Shown here piece by piece: positions 53,905-61,610 of a stretch of DNA of 64,000 nucleotides. The stretch's first letter is position 1. The number at the start of each line of letters is the position of its first letter. The notes beneath the pieces are model-generated. The model was not told the DNA's origin, did no database searches, and worked only from the letters and a program-made list of their open reading frames with translations. The position numbers and the translations under genes are program-made. The DNA lies in contig NZ_AYSE01000014.1 of the NCBI RefSeq assembly GCF_000504165.1, positions 1 to 64,000 on the forward strand, written 5' to 3'. The stretch is from Bacillus sp. FJAT-14578. GTDB taxonomy: Bacteria > Bacillota > Bacilli > Bacillales > Bacillaceae_H.

Positions 53905-55332
53905 CTTGGTGATAGAAGAAAAAGGAATTCGTATAGTGAAGGTACTTCCCTTGCCGATTTCACTGGAAACTTGAATCGTTCCCCCGTGGGTTTCAACAAT
54001 CCATTTCGCAATAGACAGTCCTAATCCATGTCCGCCCATTTGTCTTGTCCGCGCTTTATCTGATCGATAAAAACGGTCAAATATTCGATCATGATCTTCC
54101 GGCTTGATTCCTATTCCCGTATCCTTTACTTGAATACATATGACCGGACGATGTTCATATGACTCAACCGAAAGAGCCAGGTAAACATCTCCCCCATTTG
54201 GAGTGTACTTGATTCCGTTATCCAGCAAAATATAGAGCAATTGTGTTAACCGTTCCGGATCCCCATTTACCAGCATGGCTTCAGGAGCACTCAAATGCAG
54301 CTTAATTTGCTTTGCCGCTGCCAGCGGCTTAACCGATTGAATCGCTTTTTCCGCAGGAGGCCGGAAATCAAATGTTTCGTTAACTCGTTCGATTGTACCT
54401 GAATCCGAACGAGCGAGTGTCAGCAAATCGCTAACCAATTTAGTCATCCGCTTCACTTCACTTCTCATATTGACTAACAGCTTACGCGAAAAATCATCTT
54501 CCTCCGTATCTACAGTCATTTCCATCGCGTCGATTGAAGACAACATCACACTTAAAGGGGTACGCAGCTCATGGGAGGCATCCGCCACAAATTCGCGTTG
54601 TCTCGTAAAAGCCCGGGTAATCGGCACCATCGCCTTTTTAGACATCAAATGACTCAGATACAGGGCAACTCCGGAAAATAGAATAGCTAGTCCTGCTAAA
54701 ATAATAAGGAGCAGCTTAAATAATTCATAAGCAAATGAAATATCTTTTCCGATATAAAGCATCCCGATGAATTGACCTTTATAGAAAATGGGACGGCCGG
54801 CTATCATCAGCTGAATTTCATGATGCTTCGCAGGGGAACGCAATTTATCATCCATTCCCTTGCCTTTTGGCCTCCATTCGGAATAAGTGGCTTGCAGTGT
54901 TTCCTGACGAATTTCTTTTCGCTGTGGAACCCACCCTCCTAGAAGGTTGAACAAATCCTGACGCAGCTCAGGAATTTTTTCATCCCCCATGATCAATTCC
55001 CCTTTAGGATTCACTACATAATAAAAAAATTGATCTACGCCTGCTAACACTAACTCTTGATTTTGAATCCCCTGAAGGCTTCGATAATTGTTTTGTACCA
55101 AATAATTTTCAAAAATTCGCGCTTCTTGGGCAGCCATTTCCTCCAATTCACGCTCCTGGTCCTTTAAAATCACTGTATAAAGCAATGAATAAACAACTAC
55201 AATGAAAAGAACGAGAAAGAGCATAAGCAATCCGCTGTACAGAAGGGTTAAACGATTTTGTGTACTTTTAAATACATCCTTCTCTCCACCATTCCGCCAA
55301 GCACGCATGAGTGAAAGAAGATTAGATTTCAA
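53896..55332 (-). CDS. Envelope-sensing histidine kinase
   Basis: 478 aa. TM1 about 30-52, extracellular sensor (about 53-185), TM2 about 190-215, then HisKA with phosphoacceptor His in FVADASHELRTPLSVMLSSI, N box LLYILLDNGIKYTPNGG, G1 DTGIGIKPEDHDRIF, G2 GGHGLGLSIAK. Pairs with the response regulator whose last codons overlap its start. I use TTG at 55332, which has a GGGGTGGGG-type ribosome site; ATG at 55308 is possible but has none. Sits in front of PepSY, htrA and glycosylation genes, so it probably senses envelope state. Confidence 0.88.
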   Translation of the reverse strand: MKSNLLSLMRAWRNGGEKDVFKSTQNRLTLLYSGLLMLFLVLFIVVVYSLLYTVILKDQERELEEMAAQEARIFENYLVQNNYRSLQGIQNQELVLAGVDQFFYYVVNPKGELIMGDEKIPELRQDLFNLLGGWVPQRKEIRQETLQATYSEWRPKGKGMDDKLRSPAKHHEIQLMIAGRPIFYKGQFIGMLYIGKDISFAYELFKLLLIILAGLAILFSGVALYLSHLMSKKAMVPITRAFTRQREFVADASHELRTPLSVMLSSIDAMEMTVDTEEDDFSRKLLVNMRSEVKRMTKLVSDLLTLARSDSGTIERVNETFDFRPPAEKAIQSVKPLAAAKQIKLHLSAPEAMLVNGDPERLTQLLYILLDNGIKYTPNGGDVYLALSVESYEHRPVICIQVKDTGIGIKPEDHDRIFDRFYRSDKARTRQMGGHGLGLSIAKWIVETHGGTIQVSSEIGKGSTFTIRIPFSSITKKA

Positions 55333-55996
55333 ATTTGTACCCCACCCCTCTTATACTTTGAATCCGTTCTTGCTTTCCGATGACATCGAGCTTCTTTCGA
55401 AGCAGTTTAACCGTCGCATCAATTGTCTTAATGGATACATCCGCATCATATCCCCAAACTCGATCTAAAATGGTCTCACGCGGCAAAACTTGTCCTTTAT
55501 TTTGAATGAGTAAATCCAATAGCTGAAATTCACGCGGGCTCAATTGGATGTTCTCTTCTCCTTGGCAGACCGTTTGGCTCGTCCGATTCAACACCATATC
55601 ATGAATATGGACTTCTTCCTCTACAATAGGCGCATAATTTCGGCGGGAAAGGGCCCGTAATCGCGCAAGAAGTTCATCGATTTCAAACGGTTTGACGAGA
55701 TAATCATCCGCACCCGAATCTAGGCCTACTATGCGGTCTTCAACGGAGTCCTTCGCCGTTAGCATTAAAATCGCACCGGAATATCCCTCTTTTCGTAAGC
55801 GTCGGCACACATCCACTCCATCTCTGTTTGGCATCATCCAATCTAGAATAAGGATGTCATAATGAGAAGCAACAGCATAATCATAAGCATCCTCCCCTTC
55901 CATTACCCAATCGACCTTGTATCCTCCTTTTTTCTTTAACATAAACCCAATTAATTCACCAAGCTGTAAATCATCTTCTGCCAAAAGAATGTTCAT
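55322..55996 (-). CDS. OmpR/PhoB-family response regulator
   Basis: 224 aa. Receiver domain with acidic pocket LLAEDDLQL, phosphoacceptor D52 in LILDWMMPNRDG, LTAKDS and K in DDYLVKPFEID; winged-helix DNA-binding domain (about 130-223) with LSPREFQLLDLLIQNKGQVL and DATVKLLRKKLDV. Overlaps the kinase start by 11 bases. Ribosome site AAAGGAGTTTTTACAT. Confidence 0.93.
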   Translation of the reverse strand: MNILLAEDDLQLGELIGFMLKKKGGYKVDWVMEGEDAYDYAVASHYDILILDWMMPNRDGVDVCRRLRKEGYSGAILMLTAKDSVEDRIVGLDSGADDYLVKPFEIDELLARLRALSRRNYAPIVEEEVHIHDMVLNRTSQTVCQGEENIQLSPREFQLLDLLIQNKGQVLPRETILDRVWGYDADVSIKTIDATVKLLRKKLDVIGKQERIQSIRGVGYKFEI

Positions 55997-56028
55997 ATGT
56001 AAAAACTCCTTTCCACTTTTCCCATTTT
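55997..56028. other. Short upstream region of the response regulator
   Basis: Ribosome site and AT-rich leader only. Confidence 0.3.
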
Positions 56029-56118
56029 ATCCCGCATTAACGGGCAGTAAAACCCCCACTTCAAGACTTAGAGGAAACAAGAAGATAAGTGGGGGATAAC
56101 TGCCCATAAAAGCCCGAT
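56029..56118. repeat. Long imperfect palindrome (ATCCCGCATTAACGGGCAGT element)
   Basis: Arms of about 34 bases: ATCCCGCATTAACGGGCAGT and ACCCCCACTTC against AAGTGGGGGATAACTGCCC and AGCCCGAT. A partial copy of its left end is at 60594-60622. Looks like a MITE-like or IS-derived repeat; no transposase nearby. Confidence 0.5.
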
Positions 56119-56130
56119 AAGTCAACTAAC

Positions 56131-56165
56131 CATCATTGGAGGATGAAGGAAAACCTCCAATGATG
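56131..56165. repeat. Perfect 12-bp hairpin next to the palindrome
   Basis: CATCATTGGAGG, eleven-base loop, CCTCCAATGATG, 12 bases after the long palindrome; probably part of the same repeat unit. Confidence 0.5.
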
Positions 56166-56268
56166 GAAGTTTCCTTTATCACTGATCATATTCTCTACTA
56201 ACAAGATAATGAAAGAATTTTCAATATTAAAGACTTCTTTCATCTGCCATTTTATATAGGCTTCGTTT

Positions 56269-56302
56269 AAAACGGCAGCCTTCCATGCCGGGCTGCCGTT
56301 TT
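56269..56302. terminator. Terminator of the foldase gene
   Basis: AAAACGGCAGCC / GGCTGCCGTTTT stem. Confidence 0.75.
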
Positions 56303-56317
56303 AAACCATCACTTTTT

Positions 56318-57211
56318 CTAGTTTTCCTCTTCGGTAAGGAAATTTTCGATTTCATACTCCCCTTTTTTCTCTTCCAGCCATGTTGCATATTCTGTCTGCA
56401 TCTTCTCGCTGATTAGCTGCTCTTTAATTTCACTTTTGCTTTCTTCATAGTTCGCTTCTTTTGCTTCTTGTTTCTCGACCAGTTTAATAATATGATATCC
56501 ATATTCTGTTTTGACCGGCTCACTGATTTCATTTGGGTTTAATGAAAAAGCCGCTTCTTCAAATTCGGCTACCATTTCCCCTTTTGCGAAGAATCCGAGG
56601 TCGCCGCCCTGTTCCTTTGTCGTCGTATCTGTTGAATATTCCTTCGCTAATGCAGAAAAATCTTCACCGCCTGCCAGCTTGTCTTTCACTTTTTTCGCTG
56701 TTGCTTCATCCTCTACTAAAATATGACTCGCCTTCACTTGCTCCGCTGTCGCAAATGATTCTTTGTTTTCATCAAAATACGTTGTCATTTCCTCTTCAGT
56801 TACTGAAATTCTAGATTCAAGAAGCTTTTCGATTATTAAATTCAAGGAAAGGTCCTTTTTTACATCTGCCAGAGAGATGCCGCTTGTTTCCATAGCTTCT
56901 TTCAGCGCTTCTTCGCCACCATAAGATTCTTCTAATACTTTTAATTCCTTTTCAATATCTTTTTCAGCAATATCAATCTTTTGTTTCTCAGCTTCTTTTT
57001 CAATAACGGCTTGATCAATGAGAGAATCGAGAGCTGCCTCTCCCCCCTGTTGTACCAGTAAATCATACAATTGATCTTTGTTGATGGTTTTTCCGTCTAC
57101 ACGCGCAACGACTTCTTTGTTTGAAAATATAACGCCAATCGACATGACCACTCCTAAAATGATCAATATCATTAAAAAATATATTTTCTTATTACGTAAC
57201 TTTTCTATCAT
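56318..57211 (-). CDS. PrsA-like membrane-anchored parvulin foldase (peptidyl-prolyl isomerase)
   Basis: 297 aa. Cytosolic Lys/Arg start, one membrane anchor (YFLMILIILGVVMSIGVIF) without lipobox Cys, SurA_N-like helical region, parvulin domain about 155-250 (VKASHILVEDEATAKKVKDK, LGFFAKGEMVAEFEEAAFSL, VKTEYGYHIIKL), acidic C-terminal helix. Folding helper for exported proteins; anchor instead of a lipid makes it YacD-like rather than true PrsA. Start at ATG 57211 after GAGAGGAGAATGGAAA. Confidence 0.85.
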   Translation of the reverse strand: MIEKLRNKKIYFLMILIILGVVMSIGVIFSNKEVVARVDGKTINKDQLYDLLVQQGGEAALDSLIDQAVIEKEAEKQKIDIAEKDIEKELKVLEESYGGEEALKEAMETSGISLADVKKDLSLNLIIEKLLESRISVTEEEMTTYFDENKESFATAEQVKASHILVEDEATAKKVKDKLAGGEDFSALAKEYSTDTTTKEQGGDLGFFAKGEMVAEFEEAAFSLNPNEISEPVKTEYGYHIIKLVEKQEAKEANYEESKSEIKEQLISEKMQTEYATWLEEKKGEYEIENFLTEEEN

Positions 57212-57473
57212 TTTCCATTCTCCTCTCACCTAACATCCAAAGGCCCCATTGAATTCATTTTTGCAGTTTTATACGATAAGCGCCTGCAACCGCAGGATAA
57301 GACTTTAACGCTCCTTATTAAAGCACGCTTCATCAGTACTTACTATATAAAACAAAAATGAAAAAACGGTGAAAAAGGTTGGTATGTTCCAGGACTCTTT
57401 TTTTCAGGTAAATCATCATTCTATCGAGAGTGGTGAAATGATAAACTCCCCTTTTAAAACATTCACTTTCTGT

Positions 57474-57479
57474 TATAAT
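57474..57479 (+). promoter_or_regulatory. -10 box upstream of the TPP riboswitch
   Basis: TATAAT at 57474, about 35 bases before the riboswitch; the -35 box is not clear. Confidence 0.45.
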
Positions 57480-57510
57480 GAGTACGGTACTAAATTAAAT
57501 ATCGAGGAAT

Positions 57511-57600
57511 GTAGGGGAACCGGTTTTGCTGGTTGAGAGAACGTCCGTAAGGTGTTGACCCTTAGAACCTGATCTGGTTGATACCAGCGTAGGGAACATA
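57511..57600 (+). promoter_or_regulatory. TPP (thi-box) riboswitch
   Basis: GTAGGGGAACC, GGTTGAGAGAACG, TTGACCCTTAGAACCTGATC, GGTTGATACCAGCGTAGGGA: the conserved thi-element in the right order. An intrinsic terminator follows at 57634-57665, so TPP binding should terminate the thi operon. Confidence 0.95.
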
Positions 57601-57633
57601 CTTTCATACAGAATAATGATTGTTTGATAGTGT

Positions 57634-57665
57634 GCGCCCGGGTATCGTATCCAGGCGCTTTTATT
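57634..57665 (+). terminator. Riboswitch-controlled terminator
   Basis: GCGCCCGGGTATCG / TATCCAGGCGC stem followed by TTTTATTTTTA. Confidence 0.8.
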
Positions 57666-57744
57666 TTTATTCCCAGCTTTTGTGGAGGATGTAAAGCGCA
57701 TGCGTTTTTTACCAATTACATAAAACGACTTAGGAGGATGATTT

Positions 57745-58743
57745 ATGAAAAAGTGGTTAACAGTTCTCTGTTCACTGTTTCTATTTTCAGGCTGCAGCAA
57801 CGATAATGCAGCACCAGCTGAAGAACAAAAGGAACAAAAGGATTCTCTCAAAAAAGTTTCAGTTGTTCTGGATTGGACACCAAATACCAATCACACAGGA
57901 CTATATGTCGCAAAAGACAAAGGCTACTTTGAAGAGGAAGGATTAGATGTAGAAATTATTACACCTGGCGAAACAGGCGCAGACCAGCTTGTTGCTTCAG
58001 GCAAAGCAGATTTTGGAATAAGCTATCAAGAAGGAATTACTCAAGCTAGGGTTCAAGGTGTTCCTCTTGTTTCAATAGCTGCCATTATTCAACACAACAC
58101 TTCCGGATTTGCTTCACCTGCAGAGAAAAATATTACATCCCCTAAAAATTTTGAAGGTAAAACTTATGGCGGCTGGGGATCACCAGTAGAAAAGGCCGTT
58201 ATTACTTCCTTAATGAACCTCGAGAAAGCAGATGTCGAGAAAGTAGGCATTGTTAATATGGGGGACACTGACTTCTTCACAGCAGTTAAAAGAGATGTTG
58301 ACTTTGCATGGATTTATTACGGCTGGACAGGCATCGAAGCTGAGCTTCGGGGAGAAAAATTAAATATGGTTTATTTAACCGATTACACAGACAAACTCGA
58401 TTACTATACACCGGTATTAGCTACGAGTGAAAAAATGATTGACGAACATTCCGATATGGTAAAAGCCTTTGTTAAAGCAACTTCAAAAGGTTATGAATTT
58501 ACGATTAATAAGCCGGAGGAGGCAGCAGATATTTTACTGAAGGCTGTACCTGATTTAGATTCAGATCTTGTTAAAAAGAGTCAAGAATGGTTATCCACCC
58601 GCTATCAAGATGATGCCGCACGATGGGGTGAACAAAAGCTTGAAGTTTGGGAAAACTATGCAAGTTGGATGTATGATAATAAACTGTTAGAAAAAGAACT
58701 TGACTCTAAAAAAGCATTTACGAACGATTTCTTACCTGAATAA
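57745..58743 (+). CDS. thiY: ThiY-like pyrimidine (HMP/FAMP) binding lipoprotein
   Basis: 332 aa NMT1/THI5-like solute-binding protein. Lipobox FSGC near residue 18; VVLDWTPNTNHTGLYVAKDK is the family signature; GADQLVASGKADFGISYQEG binding loop; AWIYYGWTGIEAE. Delivers thiamine pyrimidine precursors to ThiX/ThiZ. First gene after the TPP riboswitch. Confidence 0.92.
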   Translation: MKKWLTVLCSLFLFSGCSNDNAAPAEEQKEQKDSLKKVSVVLDWTPNTNHTGLYVAKDKGYFEEEGLDVEIITPGETGADQLVASGKADFGISYQEGITQARVQGVPLVSIAAIIQHNTSGFASPAEKNITSPKNFEGKTYGGWGSPVEKAVITSLMNLEKADVEKVGIVNMGDTDFFTAVKRDVDFAWIYYGWTGIEAELRGEKLNMVYLTDYTDKLDYYTPVLATSEKMIDEHSDMVKAFVKATSKGYEFTINKPEEAADILLKAVPDLDSDLVKKSQEWLSTRYQDDAARWGEQKLEVWENYASWMYDNKLLEKELDSKKAFTNDFLPE

Positions 58744-58755
58744 GGAGGCAAAAAC

Positions 58756-59046
58756 ATGGCCAATTCATTAGTAAGCATTCAAATAATCCCAAAAACAAAA
58801 GATGGGGAAAGTGTCATTCCTTATGTAGATGAAGCAATTCGCGTCATACAGGAATCAGGCATCAAATATGAAGTTCATCCTCTTGAAACGACGATGGAAG
58901 GCGAATTACAGGATCTATTGGGGATCATTGTTAAAATGAATGAGCGTATGATTGAAATGGGAAGCCATAACGTAATATCTCAAGTAAAAGTGCTTTATCA
59001 GCCTGATGGAATTACAATGGAACAGTTAACGGAGAAACATCGATAA
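58756..59046 (+). CDS. MTH1187/YkoF-type thiamine-binding small protein
   Basis: 96-aa ferredoxin-like fold of the MTH1187 (DUF77) family: VSIQIIPKTKDGESVIPYVD, YEVHPLETTMEGELQDLLGI and VISQVKVLYQPDGI. Related small proteins bind thiamine or precursors. Its stop overlaps the thiX start (TAATG). Confidence 0.85.
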   Translation: MANSLVSIQIIPKTKDGESVIPYVDEAIRVIQESGIKYEVHPLETTMEGELQDLLGIIVKMNERMIEMGSHNVISQVKVLYQPDGITMEQLTEKHR

Positions 59047-59813
59047 TGAGCAAGCGTGTTTTAAAAAGGTGGAGGCCAATTTGGATACTCCTCCTTTTCT
59101 TCATTGTATGGGAAATAGCGGTAAAACAAGCGGAAATTCCGGATTGGCTGCTTCCGGCTCCCACTAAAATTTTTTCGGAAGCGCTGGAAGGCTGGCCGCA
59201 TTTTTATCCAGATTTCTTTTCCACTGTCAAACTAGCCCTAATAGGGTTTGCAGTGGGTACTGGAATAGGCCTTCTTACCGCTATTCTGTTGCACTTGCTT
59301 CCTTTTATAAGAGAATCTGTTTATCCCTTATTAATTTTATCTCAAAATATCCCGATTATCGTACTGGCTCCCCTTTTAGTTGTTTGGTTTGGGTTCGGTC
59401 TTCTGCCTAAAATGATCGTTATTACTCTTGTTTGTTTTTTTCCGATAGCAGTTTCTTCCCTTGATGGATTTAGACAAACAGATCCTGAGCTAAAACATTA
59501 CATGATGATGGCCGGGGCTTCAAAGAGACAATTATTTTTAAAATTAGAGCTTCCCTATGCCGTTCCTTCCATTTTTTCCGGTTTAAAGATATCAGCAACC
59601 TATAGCGTGATGGGAGCCGTTATTTCAGAATGGCTTGGAGCAAAACAGGGAATTGGCGTTTATATGACATTAGCCTCTTCTTCCTTTAGAACAGATCGTG
59701 TTTTTGTGGCGATTCTTTCTATTATGGCGTTAAGTTTACTATTCTTTGCGGCGATCCTGCTAGTGGAACGATGGCTGGTAAGATGGCAATCAAAGGGGGA
59801 TAAAAGAAAATGA
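59046..59813 (+). CDS. thiX: ThiX-like ABC permease
   Basis: 255 aa, six predicted membrane helices, BPD_transp_1 fold with the ATPase-coupling loop (MMMAGASKRQLFLKLELPYA, then VPSIFSGLKISATYSVMGAV). N-terminal IPDWLLPAPTKIF is usual for SsuC/ThiX permeases. Translationally coupled to its neighbours. Confidence 0.92.
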   Translation: MSKRVLKRWRPIWILLLFFIVWEIAVKQAEIPDWLLPAPTKIFSEALEGWPHFYPDFFSTVKLALIGFAVGTGIGLLTAILLHLLPFIRESVYPLLILSQNIPIIVLAPLLVVWFGFGLLPKMIVITLVCFFPIAVSSLDGFRQTDPELKHYMMMAGASKRQLFLKLELPYAVPSIFSGLKISATYSVMGAVISEWLGAKQGIGVYMTLASSSFRTDRVFVAILSIMALSLLFFAAILLVERWLVRWQSKGDKRK

Positions 59814-60550
59814 GTCATCTGACTGTTAAGGATATTTCCCTTCGTTTTGGACAAAATGATGTAATTAAAAACCTCAACTTAACGGTTGAAAAAGGAGAAT
59901 TTGTTTCCATTCTAGGTCCATCCGGAAGTGGAAAAAGTACGCTTTTCAACCTAATAGGCGGTATTTTACCACCTGATAGCGGACATATCTATTTAGATAA
60001 TGAAATGATTAACGGGAAACGGGGTTCTATTAGTTATATGCCCCAATCCCCTTCCCTTTTACCATGGAGGACCATCTTAGCAAATGTCATGCTTGGACAA
60101 GAGCTTATCGGAAAAAAAGATAGGGAAATGGCTAGAGAAATGATTCAGAAGGCCGGCTTAGAGGCCTATGAAAATGCCTACCCCCATGAGCTTTCAGGGG
60201 GCATGAAGCAACGAGCAGCTTTTATTAGAGCATTATTAAGCCCTCAATCTGTTATTTGTCTCGATGAACCATTTTCAGCTTTAGACGAGCTGAAAAGACT
60301 TGAGATGCAAAAATGGCTTCTGTCTATATGGGAAACATATCGAAAAACCATATTATTTGTGACTCACAATATAGAAGAGGCACTGTTTTTATCCGACCGA
60401 ATATTGGTTTTGTCTGAAAAACCAGCCCATGTTATTGCAGAGTTTAAGGTTCCTTTTTCCAGACCGAGAAAGGAAGAATTTTTACTGGAGGAAGAGTTTT
60501 TACAGTGGAAAAGAAAGATATATTATACGTTAATAAAGCCAAGTGAATAG
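59810..60550 (+). CDS. thiZ: ThiZ-like ABC ATPase
   Basis: 246 aa. Walker A LGPSGSGKST, Q-loop SYMPQSPSLLPW, signature LSGGMKQRAA, Walker B VICLDEPFSALD, H-loop FVTHNIEEAL. Energises the thiamine-precursor importer. ATG overlaps thiX stop by four bases. Confidence 0.93.
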   Translation: MSHLTVKDISLRFGQNDVIKNLNLTVEKGEFVSILGPSGSGKSTLFNLIGGILPPDSGHIYLDNEMINGKRGSISYMPQSPSLLPWRTILANVMLGQELIGKKDREMAREMIQKAGLEAYENAYPHELSGGMKQRAAFIRALLSPQSVICLDEPFSALDELKRLEMQKWLLSIWETYRKTILFVTHNIEEALFLSDRILVLSEKPAHVIAEFKVPFSRPRKEEFLLEEEFLQWKRKIYYTLIKPSE

Positions 60551-60593
60551 GTCTTTACAGGGAATTATTCACTCCTCACCTTGAGATGAAGTC

Positions 60594-60622
60594 TTACTGC
60601 CCGTTAATGCAGGATAAAAATG
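60594..60622 (-). repeat. Partial copy of the ATCCCGCATTAACGGGCAGT element
   Basis: Minus strand TTATCCTGCATTAACGGGCA, then GTAAGACTTC; matches the left end of the palindrome at 56029 with few changes. Confidence 0.45.
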
Positions 60623-60662
60623 CTTGATTAAAAGTACTTCTTATAACGATGATTTTCAAATA

Positions 60663-60710
60663 TTAAAGAGCCTGTTTTGAAAAAAAAATTGATCAAAACA
60701 GGCTCTTTAA
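60663..60710 (+). terminator. Terminator of the thi operon
   Basis: TTAAAGAGCCTGTTTTGA / TCAAAACAGGCTCTTTAA stem followed by TATTTTTTG. Confidence 0.85.
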
Positions 60711-60890
60711 TATTTTTTGAAAAGAATAGAGGAGAAATATGTTTATAAAGGAAAGACGGAAAAGCAGCATACTATCTTCTCTGTTTATGTTGTTTAAATA
60801 TATTTTGTTTTTTATGTTTATCTGTTTAAATGATTTCTTGTTTTTATGTTTTAAGACTCGAAAAAGCTTGATATGACAGCTTTTGTTAAA
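60711..60890. other. Spacer before the iteron array
   Basis: AT-rich, no gene. Could be part of an AT-rich unwinding region of the origin. Confidence 0.35.
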
Positions 60891-60895
60891 GTTAA

Positions 60896-61345
60896 TTATC
60901 ACATTTTTTATCCGAACTATCACAGATTTTGTTTGAGTTATCACATTCTTTATCTTTAATCTCACAAAATTTATTCTAACTCTCGCACATTTTATTCGAA
61001 TTCTCACAGATTTTATCTATGAATGATCACATTTTTTATTTGTATTATCACAAGATTTATTTTAACTATCACATTTTTTATTTGAATCCTCACAAATTTT
61101 ATCTTGAATTATCACACTTTTTATACAAACCCTCACAGATTTTATCTTGAATTATCACACTTTTTATACGAATTCTCACAGATTTTATCTTGAACTATCA
61201 CACTTTTTATACGAACCCTCACAGATTTTATCTTTAAACTATCACACTTTTTATTTGAATCCTCACAGATTTTATCTTTTAAGTATCACATTTTTTATTT
61301 TTATGATCACACATTTTATTTTGTAACTATCACACTTTTTATCAT
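60896..61345. repeat. Iteron array, 21 direct repeats
   Basis: TCACA cores at 60899, 60920, 60941, 60962, 60983 (TCGCA), 61004, 61027, 61048, 61069, 61090, 61112, 61133, 61155, 61176, 61198, 61219, 61242, 61263, 61286, 61307 and 61330. Spacing is 21-23 bp, two helical turns, always the same direction. Unit consensus TATCACA(C/G)(A/T)TTTTTAT with alternating 'TATCACACTTTTTATACGAA' and 'CTCACAGATTTTATCTTGAA' forms. Placed directly before a replication-initiator gene. Confidence 0.92.
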
Positions 61346-61610
61346 TCCTATTTCTTAAAGAAAGTCGTATTCTAAAAAGAAATATTGTAAGCTACCTGTC
61401 GTTTTATGTAATATTTTGTAAAATTTCACAGATAGAATTTGCAAAAAACTTCATAATTTTTATTCCATCATCCAATTGGATTTGAAACTATCACATTTCT
61501 TATGACTAGAAAAATCAACTATCACAAATTTTATACGTTTTTTAAAGGAGATTTTGATTGATGGAATTATCACAATCTATTAGAATTAGTGATAGTTAGG
61601 AGGCAGTTAG
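61346..61610. other. Rep upstream region with isolated iterons
   Basis: AT-rich; single TCACA units at 61426, 61491, 61522 and 61570 lie outside the main array. Likely origin/promoter DNA. Confidence 0.6.
61568..61594. promoter_or_regulatory. Inverted iteron half-sites (probable Rep operator)
   Basis: TATCAC ... GTGATA, inverted, 15 bases between, ending about 17 bases before the rep start codon. In Rep_3 plasmids Rep dimers bind such a site and repress rep. Confidence 0.65.

Noticed and set aside
60693..61007. Minus-strand 104-codon basic frame over the iterons
   Set aside because: Composition follows the repeated ATTTTTAT/TCACA units; no ribosome site.
60896..61345. CRISPR array
   Set aside because: Units are 21-23 bp head to tail with no unique spacers and no cas genes; an iteron array fits better.
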